A DNA stretch of 64,000 nt from Pseudomonas mangiferae (GTDB lineage: Bacteria > Pseudomonadota > Gammaproteobacteria > Pseudomonadales > Pseudomonadaceae), in the NCBI RefSeq assembly GCF_007109405.1, contig NZ_VJOY01000006.1, forward strand, positions 1-64,000. Direction: 5' to 3'. Shown here piece after piece: positions 57,090 through 64,000 of the stretch (its first letter is position 1; every line of letters begins with the position of its first letter). The translations under genes and the position numbers were made by a program. Below the pieces are notes generated by a model, which was not told the DNA's origin, did no database searches, and saw only the letters and a program-made list of their open reading frames with translations.

Positions 57090-59477
57090 ATGAGCATCGT
57101 CAGCACCCATCACCAGGACAAGGCGAGCCTGCTGGAACGCCTGATCTTCAACAACCGGCCGGCGGTCATCGTCATCTGCCTGCTGGTCAGCCTGTTCCTG
57201 TTCTACCAGGCCCTGCACATCCGCCCGTCCACCAGCTTCGAGAAGATGATCCCGCTCCACCATCCCTACATCGAGAAGATGATGGAGCACCGCAACGACC
57301 TGGCCAACCTGGGCAACACCGTGCGCATCTCGGTGGAAGCGCGGGACGGCGACATCTTCAGCAAGGACTACATGGAGACCCTGCGGCAGATCAACGACGA
57401 GGTGTTCTACATCCCCGGCGTCGACCGCTCCGGCCTCAAGTCCCTGTGGAGCCCCAGCGTGCGCTGGACCGAGGTCACCGAGGAAGGCTTCGCCGGCGGC
57501 GAGGTGATCCCGCAGACCTACGACGGCTCCCCGGCCAGCCTCGACGAGCTGCGCAACAACGTGCTCAAGTCCGGGCAGATCGGTCGCCTGGTGGCCAACG
57601 ACTTCGGGTCCAGCATCATCGACGTGCCGCTGCTGGAGTCCTACCCGGACCCCGAGGACCAGGGCCACCTGCTGAGCCTGGACTACCGCCAGTTCTCCCA
57701 TGAGCTGGAAGAGAAGATCCGCGACAAGTACGAGGCGCAGAACCCCAACGTCAAGGTGCACATCGTCGGCTTCGCCAAGAAGGTGGGCGACCTGATCGAC
57801 GGCCTGATCATGGTGGTGGCGTTCTTCGGCATCGCCTTCCTCATCACCCTGGTGCTGCTCTACTGGTTCACCTGGTGCCTCCGCAGCACGGTGGCGGTGC
57901 TGTCCACGACGCTGATCGCGGTGGTCTGGCAGCTGGGCCTGATGCACACCGTGGGCTTCGGCCTCGACCCCTACTCGATGCTGGTGCCGTTCCTGATCTT
58001 CGCCATCGGCATCTCCCACGGGGTGCAGAAGATCAACGGCATCGCCCTGCAGTCCAGCGGCGCGGACAACGCCCTCACGGCGGCGCGGCGCACCTTCCGC
58101 CAGCTGTTCCTGCCGGGGATGATCGCCATCCTCGCCGACGCCGTGGGCTTCATCACCCTGCTGGTGATCGACATCGGGGTGATCCGAGAACTGGCCATCG
58201 GCGCCTCCATCGGCGTGGCGGTGATCGTCTTCACCAACCTGATCCTGCTGCCGGTGGCCATTTCCTACGTCGGCATCAGCCGCAAGGCGGTGGAGCGCAG
58301 CAAGCGCGACGCGGTGAGCGAGCATCCGTTCTGGCGGCTGCTGTCCAACTTCGCCCACCCGGCGGTGGCGCCCATTTCGGTGGTGCTGGCACTGGTGGCC
58401 GGGGTCGGCGGCTTCTGGTACCAGAAGCACAACCTGCAGATCGGCGACCTGGACCAGGGCGCGCCGGAACTGCGTCCGGATTCCCGCTATAACCGCGACA
58501 ATGCGTTCCTGATCCAGCACTACTCCACCAGCTCCGACGTGCTGGTGGTGATGGTCAAGACGCCCCGGGAAGGCTGTTCCACCTACGCTGCCATGGAGCC
58601 CATGGACCAGCTGGCGTGGAAGCTCAACAACACCGAGGGGGTGCAGTCGGCCATCTCCCTGGTGAGCGTGTCCAAGCAGGTCATCAAGGGGATGAACGAG
58701 GGCAACCTCAAATGGGAGGGCCTGTCGCGCAACCAGGATGTGCTGAACAACTCCATCAGCCGCGCCGACGGGCTGTACAACGCCGACTGCTCCCTGGCGC
58801 CGCTGCTGGTGTTCCTCGAGGACCACAAGGCCGCCACGCTCAAGCGCGCCGTAGGGGCCGTGGAGCAGTTCGCCGCCGAACACAAGGCGGATGGCCCGGA
58901 ATTCCTCCTGGCCGCCGGCAACGCCGGGATCGAGGCGGCCACCAACGAGGTGATCGCCCGCTCCGAACTGATCATCCTGATCCTGGTGTACCTGTGCGTC
59001 GCCACCATGTGCATGATCACCTTCCGTTCGCCGGCGGCGACCCTGTGCATCATCCTGCCGCTGATCCTCACTTCGGTGCTGGGCAACGCCCTGATGGCCG
59101 CCCTGGGCATCGGCGTGAAGGTGGCAACCCTGCCGGTGATCGCCCTGGGCGTGGGCATCGGCGTGGACTACGGCATCTACATCTACAGCCGCCTGGAGAG
59201 TTTCCTGCGGGCCGGCCTGCCGTTGCAGGAGGCCTACTACGAGACCCTCAAGTCCACCGGCAAGGCGGTACTGTTCACCGGGCTGTGCCTGGCCATCGGC
59301 GTCGCCACCTGGATGTTCTCCGCCATCAAGTTCCAGGCGGACATGGGCCTGATGCTGACCTTCATGCTGCTGTGGAACATGTTCGGCGCCCTCTGGCTGC
59401 TGCCGGCCCTGGCGCGCTTCCTGATTCGGCCGGAGCGCCTGGCCGGGCGCGCGGGCGGTTCGCTGCTGGCGCACTGA
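57090..59477 (+). CDS. RND/MMPL-family transporter
   Basis: A 795-residue inner membrane protein. One helix near 27-45 is followed by a large periplasmic domain, a bundle of five or so helices (about 230-420), a second periplasmic domain and a final bundle (about 630-790), the two-half RND plan with an internal duplication. The conserved G-V-G-I-G-V-D-Y-G-I-Y segment near 690-700 is in the second half. It resembles the MMPL and hydrophobe-exporter branch more than the AcrB branch (about 1030 residues). Substrate is unknown. The neighbouring propeller protein is a probable partner. Confidence 0.87.
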   Translation: MSIVSTHHQDKASLLERLIFNNRPAVIVICLLVSLFLFYQALHIRPSTSFEKMIPLHHPYIEKMMEHRNDLANLGNTVRISVEARDGDIFSKDYMETLRQINDEVFYIPGVDRSGLKSLWSPSVRWTEVTEEGFAGGEVIPQTYDGSPASLDELRNNVLKSGQIGRLVANDFGSSIIDVPLLESYPDPEDQGHLLSLDYRQFSHELEEKIRDKYEAQNPNVKVHIVGFAKKVGDLIDGLIMVVAFFGIAFLITLVLLYWFTWCLRSTVAVLSTTLIAVVWQLGLMHTVGFGLDPYSMLVPFLIFAIGISHGVQKINGIALQSSGADNALTAARRTFRQLFLPGMIAILADAVGFITLLVIDIGVIRELAIGASIGVAVIVFTNLILLPVAISYVGISRKAVERSKRDAVSEHPFWRLLSNFAHPAVAPISVVLALVAGVGGFWYQKHNLQIGDLDQGAPELRPDSRYNRDNAFLIQHYSTSSDVLVVMVKTPREGCSTYAAMEPMDQLAWKLNNTEGVQSAISLVSVSKQVIKGMNEGNLKWEGLSRNQDVLNNSISRADGLYNADCSLAPLLVFLEDHKAATLKRAVGAVEQFAAEHKADGPEFLLAAGNAGIEAATNEVIARSELIILILVYLCVATMCMITFRSPAATLCIILPLILTSVLGNALMAALGIGVKVATLPVIALGVGIGVDYGIYIYSRLESFLRAGLPLQEAYYETLKSTGKAVLFTGLCLAIGVATWMFSAIKFQADMGLMLTFMLLWNMFGALWLLPALARFLIRPERLAGRAGGSLLAH

Positions 59478-59496
59478 ACCGCGTACGCGGGACACA

Positions 59497-59522
59497 CGAT
59501 GCCGGGCCTTGGCCCGGCATCG
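59497..59522. terminator. Perfect 12-bp inverted repeat, terminator-like
   Basis: CGATGCCGGGCC, TT, GGCCCGGCATCG, 19 nt after the RND stop codon. There is no good T run on the plus strand (GTCGTTTCTG), so it may work only as a pause or RNA-stabilising hairpin. Confidence 0.6.
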
Positions 59523-59834
59523 TCGTTTCTGCGGGTTGGGATTCAGTGTCAGGCGGGCGAGGACGCGGTCGCTCTGCCGGTGGTCCGGATTGCGAGACCC
59601 GGCTGGGGGATTCTCTCAGTCGGGACAATGTCCGGCCGGGTGGCTTAGCTGGGCGTTCCGATTGCCGGCTGGGCAGGCTTCGTCCGAACGGCCTGCGGGC
59701 TATTCGATCGCGCGGTGCAGGGCCCGGCATCCCTCGTCAACCTCGGTTCTTCACTGGGTGGGACTGCCCCCAAGTCCTGAGCGCAACGGCCGTGTCGGGC
59801 GGCGGCCCCCGGGACGAGCGGCGCGCAGCGCGCC
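59523..59834. other. Convergent intergenic region with no recognised content
   Basis: About 310 bp between the RND gene and batD, both ending here. Open frames in it are short and without family resemblance. No terminator for batD was found apart from GC-rich imperfect hairpins. Confidence 0.5.
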
Positions 59835-61475
59835 TCAGCGGGGGTAGAGGGGCGGCAGGGGACCGGCGTCCGGCGTGCCGTCGCCTTCGGTTTCCGCCGG
59901 GGGCAGGGCGCGGATGGCCTTGAACAACGCCTCGCCCTGCCAGTGCTGGCCAGCCTCGCTGTAGAGCGCGCCGTTCAGGCCGTCGAGGCTTTCCGACAGC
60001 GGCGCGAAGCGAGCGGCCATGGCGGCGAGGGTTTCCGGCTGCTGCCGCGCCCAGGCGTCCAGGGCCTGGCGGGTGGCCTGGGGATCGTTGGCCTGGCAGG
60101 CGCGGCGCAGGTCGTCCAGCAGCGTGCGCGGGCTCGGACCGTTCTGCACGCTGGGCGGGATCGCCGGTTGCCGGCGGGCGTGCCACCAGAGACCGAAGCC
60201 CAGCAGGGTGGTGAGAGCCAGCAGCAGCGTGGCCAACTGCCAGGGCCACAGGGGACGCGCGGGCGCCGCTTCGGCCAGGGGCGCCGGTGCCAGCGGCGCC
60301 TCCGGCTCCAGGCTCGGGTTGCCGGCGACGCTGAGGCTGCGGCCCGGCAGGCGCGCATGCTCCAGGCGGTCCTCGACGGTGTTCCACCAGACCAGGTCCA
60401 CCGCCGGCACCGCCACGTCGCCGGCCTGGGTCGGCACCAGGGCGATCCGCTCCTCGCGGCTGCCGGTCACGCCCCGCTCGGAGACCTGGCTGGTGAGTTG
60501 CGGCTGGTCCGGGTAGCGGCGCAGGCCGGGTATCTCCGTGGCCGGCAGGGGCGGCAGCTGGGCGCCGGCCAGGCCGTCCACCTTCACCAGCAGGCTGCGG
60601 GTCAGGGAGTCGCCGGCCTTCAGCGCGCCCGGCTCCGGGTTCCAGCTCTCGTTCAGGGTCAGGGCGCGGGCCGGCAGCCAGGGGGCGTCGGCCGGGTAGT
60701 CGGCGGGCTTGGGCTTCACCGTCAGGGGGATGTCCGGGGACTTGACCCGGGTCAGCTTGCCCGGTCGCGCGCCGAACGGCTGGTAGGGGTTGCGGGTGTT
60801 GCGCTCCACCAGGGTGGCGCTGAAGGTCTGGGCGGGAATGCTCAGCTCGCCGCTGCGCTGGGGAAAGATCGCGTAGCGCAGCTCGATCACCCCGTGGCGC
60901 ACGCCATTGATGTCCTTCTCGTAGGTGCGTGGCTCGCCCAACTGCTCCACCCGGGCGTCCGGCATCTGCAGGGCGGTCAGGCTGCTATCGTCGTACAGCG
61001 ACACTGAGTGGTAGATGCGCAGGGTCAGCACCACCTGGGCCTGCACGTAGGTGGTTTCCTGATCGAGGCTGGCGTCGATGAACACCGGCGCCAGCTGGCG
61101 CTCGTCGCTGCCGGCGTCGGCGGGCGTCACCCGCACGGTCAGCGGCTGGCTCTCGGCATCGCCCAGACGCAGCGGCGGGATCACCACGAAGCCGGTCTGT
61201 TTCGGGCGCAGGGTGATCCGCCACTGGGTGGACGCGTGGGCGGCGCCGTCCAGGGTGGTCAGGTGGTTGACCTGACGGGTGTCCAGCACCTCGAACAGCG
61301 GGTCCAGGGCCTTCAGGTCCGGCCTGCCGAAGACCGTGACGTCGTCCGAGACGAGGGTCAGCTCCAGGGTCTCGCCCTCGCTCAGGCGGGCCCGGTCGAC
61401 GCTGGCGGTGAGGCTCCCGGCGTGGGCCTGGAGGGCCAGCAGGGCGAGGAGCAGGAGGCAGAGCGAGCGGATCAT
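59835..61475 (-). CDS. batD: BatD-like protein (aerotolerance operon)
   Basis: A 546-residue protein with signal peptide (about 1-19), an extracytoplasmic beta-rich part of the BatD (oxygen tolerance) type and one membrane helix near 420-442, followed by a cytoplasmic tail of about 100 residues. The ATG overlaps the stop of the batB-batC gene (ATGA). Bat proteins form membrane complexes with VWA partners, often with a MoxR ATPase; their exact role is unclear. Confidence 0.87.
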   Translation of the reverse strand: MIRSLCLLLLALLALQAHAGSLTASVDRARLSEGETLELTLVSDDVTVFGRPDLKALDPLFEVLDTRQVNHLTTLDGAAHASTQWRITLRPKQTGFVVIPPLRLGDAESQPLTVRVTPADAGSDERQLAPVFIDASLDQETTYVQAQVVLTLRIYHSVSLYDDSSLTALQMPDARVEQLGEPRTYEKDINGVRHGVIELRYAIFPQRSGELSIPAQTFSATLVERNTRNPYQPFGARPGKLTRVKSPDIPLTVKPKPADYPADAPWLPARALTLNESWNPEPGALKAGDSLTRSLLVKVDGLAGAQLPPLPATEIPGLRRYPDQPQLTSQVSERGVTGSREERIALVPTQAGDVAVPAVDLVWWNTVEDRLEHARLPGRSLSVAGNPSLEPEAPLAPAPLAEAAPARPLWPWQLATLLLALTTLLGFGLWWHARRQPAIPPSVQNGPSPRTLLDDLRRACQANDPQATRQALDAWARQQPETLAAMAARFAPLSESLDGLNGALYSEAGQHWQGEALFKAIRALPPAETEGDGTPDAGPLPPLYPR

Positions 61476-63367
61476 CGGGTGGTTTCCTGGCGCTGTTGCT
61501 GTTCGTACCAGAACTTGCGGCGCAGCAATTCGGCGGGGTCGTCGGGAATCTGCCGCAGCCATTGTTCCAGGGCCTGGCGACGTTCCTCGCCGAGCCCTTC
61601 GCCTGTGCCCGTCCCGCTCTTGTCGGCCGCCGCGGCTTGGGCGGGCGAGGCGTGCCCGTCGGCGGCATCACCCGCCTGGGCAGGCTGGGCTGCGCCTGCC
61701 GAGGCAGGGGAGGCATCCCGTGGGGCTTCCGGCGCGTCGGGGCGTGGCGTTTTCCCGTCATGGCCGTTGGCCGCGGGCGGAGAGGGCGTCGCATCCGCCT
61801 GGCCGGAGGGCGACTGGGTCGCGCCGTCGGAGGACGGCGGTGGCGTCGAGGCCCCGTTGGCGCGATCGGCAGCGCCGGCCTCCTGCTGCTGGCCGCCGGC
61901 GTCGCTACGGCCCTGGCCGCTCCCGGCGGCGTCGGCAGACGGTTGTTTGGAGGGCGACGGCTGCCGGTCGGGCGGCGGGTCGCCGTCGGCGGCGGACGGC
62001 TGCTGCTGGCGTTCCTTCAGCAGGCGTTCCACCAGGGCCCGGTTGCGTTGCGCCGGTTCCAGGTCGGGCTGGCGCTCCAGGGCGCTGTCGTAGGCGTCCA
62101 GGGCGGCGTCCAGTTGGCCGGCCTTGGCCAGGGCATTGCCGCGGTTGTAGTGGGCCGCCGCGCTGTCCTCGCCGGCGAAGCGCTCGGCGGCGCCGGCGTA
62201 ATCGCCGGCCTGGTAGAGGGCCAGGCCCTGCCACTGGCGGTCTTCGAAGCGGGCGGCCGCCTCCGCTGGCTGCTGCATCTGCAGCAGGCGCTGGCCCTGC
62301 TGGTCCGGGCGCAGCCACAGGTCGGCCAGTTCGAAGGCCTCGCTCGGCTGGGGCAGGGCCAGCAGCAGCGGCAGGCAGAACAACCAGCCGCGGCGCCCGG
62401 CGCAGGCGGCCAGCAGCAGCAACGGCAGCAACAGCCAATGGCCCTGGTCGGCCCAGGCCTGCAGGCGCACGATCGTCGTGTCCTGGCGCAGGCTCCCGGT
62501 GTCTTCCAGCAGACCGAGGGTGCGCAGGTCGCGGTCGTCCAGGCGCGCGCTGGCGTAGTGCCCGCCGAGCTTGCCGGCGAAGCGCTTGAGGCCCTTGGCG
62601 TCCAGCTTGGGCAGCAGGATGGCGCCGTGCGCGTCCTTGAGGAACCCGCCGTTTTCCTGGGCCACCGGGGCCCCCTGGGCGGTACCGATGCCCAGGATCG
62701 ACAGGCGTGCGCCACGGTCGCCCAGGGCCGCGCGGATGGCGTGGCGCTCGTCGCTGTCCAGGCGCGAAGTGATCAGCAGCAACCGGCCTTGGCCCTGGGC
62801 GCCCTGGTCCAGCAGCGCCAGGGCCCGCGCCACCGCCAGGTCAGCGCGGCGTCCCGGCTCCGGCATGATGGAGGGCTTGAGGGCTTCCAGCAGGTTGCGC
62901 GCGGTCATCAGGTCGTCGGACAGCGGCACCAGGGTATGGGCGCTGCCGGCGTAGACCACCAGGGCGGTCTGGGCGTCGTGGCGCGCCTGGAGCAGGTCCA
63001 GCAGCTTGCGGCGCGCCTGCTCCAGGCGCGACGGCGGCGCGTCGGCGGCGAGCATCGCCGGGGTCAGCTCCAGCATCACCACCAGCGGGTCGGCGCGCTT
63101 GCCGGCGCTCTGTTCGATGCGTTGCCAGCTGGGCCCCAGCAGGGCCAGCAGCGCCAGCAGCCAGGCCAGCCCCAGAGCGATCCACGGCAGGCGGCCGCCC
63201 CGGGCGCGCTGGCCCTTGAGCAGCCAGGGCTGGAAGGCCGGCGGCAGCAGCTGTTGCCAGCGTCCGCTGCGGGCTTCCCGGTGCCAGAGGCGCCAGAGCA
63301 GCCAGCCCAGGGGCAGCAGCGCCAGCAGCCAGGCGGGGCGCAGCCAGTGGGGCCAGAGGTCGATCAC
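61472..63367 (-). CDS. BatB-BatC fusion: VWA domain plus TPR repeats
   Basis: A 631-residue protein. Two membrane helices near 12-30 and 60-78 are followed by a VWA domain (about 95-285), another helix pair near 310-350, TPR-like repeats (about 375-465) and a long low-complexity tail rich in Gln, Ser, Pro and Ala up to about 590. The VWA metal site is altered: where active domains have D-x-S-x-S, this one has E-L-T-P-A. The GTG at 63367 overlaps the batA stop (GTGA). In many bacteria batB and batC are separate genes. Confidence 0.87.
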   Translation of the reverse strand: MIDLWPHWLRPAWLLALLPLGWLLWRLWHREARSGRWQQLLPPAFQPWLLKGQRARGGRLPWIALGLAWLLALLALLGPSWQRIEQSAGKRADPLVVMLELTPAMLAADAPPSRLEQARRKLLDLLQARHDAQTALVVYAGSAHTLVPLSDDLMTARNLLEALKPSIMPEPGRRADLAVARALALLDQGAQGQGRLLLITSRLDSDERHAIRAALGDRGARLSILGIGTAQGAPVAQENGGFLKDAHGAILLPKLDAKGLKRFAGKLGGHYASARLDDRDLRTLGLLEDTGSLRQDTTIVRLQAWADQGHWLLLPLLLLAACAGRRGWLFCLPLLLALPQPSEAFELADLWLRPDQQGQRLLQMQQPAEAAARFEDRQWQGLALYQAGDYAGAAERFAGEDSAAAHYNRGNALAKAGQLDAALDAYDSALERQPDLEPAQRNRALVERLLKERQQQPSAADGDPPPDRQPSPSKQPSADAAGSGQGRSDAGGQQQEAGAADRANGASTPPPSSDGATQSPSGQADATPSPPAANGHDGKTPRPDAPEAPRDASPASAGAAQPAQAGDAADGHASPAQAAAADKSGTGTGEGLGEERRQALEQWLRQIPDDPAELLRRKFWYEQQQRQETTR

Positions 63368-64000
63368 GGGCGCCTCCGGGGCCAGCGGGCATGGGGCCAC
63401 AGCACCCGGGCGACGAAGGCCACGCTGAGCAGCAGCGCCAGGCCCAGGGGCCAGGGGTAGAGGGCCAGGGCCGGGCGCGCCCGGGTCGGCGACTGGGCCA
63501 CCGGCTCCAGGCGGTCGAGGGTGCTTTCGATGCGCCGCAGGTCCTCGCCGGTACGGGCGCGGAAATACTCGCCGCCGGTGCGCTCGGCGATGGCGGTCAG
63601 GGTCGGTTCGTCCAGGTCCAGGCCCGGGTTCATGCCGAGGAAACCGAGGCCACCGCCCTGATTGGGGTCGGCGCCGATGCCGATGGTGTAGACCTTCACC
63701 TGTTCGTCGGCGGCGAGGCGCGCGGCGGTCAGCGGTTCCACCTCGCCCCCGGTGTTGGCGCCGTCGGTGACCAGCACCAGCACGCGGCTGCTGGCGGGGC
63801 GCTGGCGCAGGCGTTTGACCCCCAGGCCGATGGCGTCGCCCAGTGCAGTGTTGGTGCCGGCGATGCCGATCAGCGCCTCGTCGAGCCAGGTATGCACGGT
63901 GGGCCGGTCGAAGGTTAGCGGCGCCTGCAGGTAGGCCTGGCTGCCGAACAGGATCAGGCCGATGCGATCCCCCTGGCGGCCGTCGATGAATTCGCCCATC
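63364..64000 (-). CDS. batA: BatA-like VWA protein, C-terminal part (5' end outside window)
   Basis: The last 211 residues or so of a VWA-domain membrane protein, open to the window edge. Visible are D-R-I-G-L-I-L-F-G near the start, the metal-site Thr region G-T-N-T-A-L-G-D-A-I-G and L-V-T-D-G-A-N-T-G-G, and a C-terminal membrane helix (about 187-204). The D-x-S-x-S motif must lie beyond the edge. Overlap with the batB-batC gene shows one operon. Confidence 0.87.
   Translation of the reverse strand, partial: MGEFIDGRQGDRIGLILFGSQAYLQAPLTFDRPTVHTWLDEALIGIAGTNTALGDAIGLGVKRLRQRPASSRVLVLVTDGANTGGEVEPLTAARLAADEQVKVYTIGIGADPNQGGGLGFLGMNPGLDLDEPTLTAIAERTGGEYFRARTGEDLRRIESTLDRLEPVAQSPTRARPALALYPWPLGLALLLSVAFVARVLWPHARWPRRRP

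Overview
The window is GC-rich chromosomal DNA of a Pseudomonas-type gammaproteobacterium. The gene complement supports this: type VI secretion (T6SS) VgrG/Rhs genes, a valine-degradation mms cluster, membrane-bound PQQ glucose dehydrogenase, copper nitrite reductase with an ANR/DNR-type site, an FadH-type dienoyl-CoA reductase, PepN and a Bat operon. Species cannot be fixed from this sequence alone. No tRNA, rRNA, CRISPR array or complete insertion sequence was seen.

Positions 1-14400 are an accessory T6SS locus. It holds the end of a VgrG spike, a DUF2169 adaptor and a 1760-residue Rhs effector whose C-terminal tip is an LHH-type HNH/Endo VII nuclease, followed 1 nt later by a SUKH-like immunity gene. 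The next 7 kb is an AT-rich row of displaced Rhs core fragments, spare toxin tips and immunity genes. The tips are a YwqJ-like deaminase, an ART-like tip with two frameshifts and a short WHH nuclease remnant. The immunity genes include SUKH, Imm33/DUF2185-like, DUF4265-like and several unrecognised ones. Several pieces are frameshifted or carry short tandem repeats, so the locus reads as an archive of past tip exchanges.

Positions 14450-35660 are core metabolism and regulation: a NadR-like kinase with PnuC (NAD precursor salvage), a 146-bp MITE-like inverted-repeat element next to exonuclease III, a hemolysin III-like protein, a LysR regulator, a four-gene valine cluster (acyl-CoA dehydrogenase, 3-hydroxyisobutyryl-CoA hydrolase, MmsB, MmsA), a five-PAS hybrid histidine kinase, a short-chain dehydrogenase, a nitronate monooxygenase with a divergent LysR gene, a small membrane protein, glucose dehydrogenase, an EamA exporter and a TcyP-type cystine symporter.

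Positions 35900-41850 hold nirK, a PL7 alginate lyase, an orphan Tae4 amidase effector with a small two-helix membrane protein as candidate immunity partner, a HIT-family protein, an AraC regulator and a nitrilase-like membrane protein lacking the expected catalytic cysteine.

Positions 42000-64000 are mostly compact same-strand operons with ATGA/GTGA overlaps: fadH; a coiled-coil protein, a PLP enzyme and a cNMP-rhodanese protein; nadK, a metallophosphatase and a rhomboid; a YeaC-like gene, a DUF2797 gene and pepN; a YCF48-like propeller with an RND/MMPL transporter; and the batA-batBC-batD cluster, which runs off the right edge.
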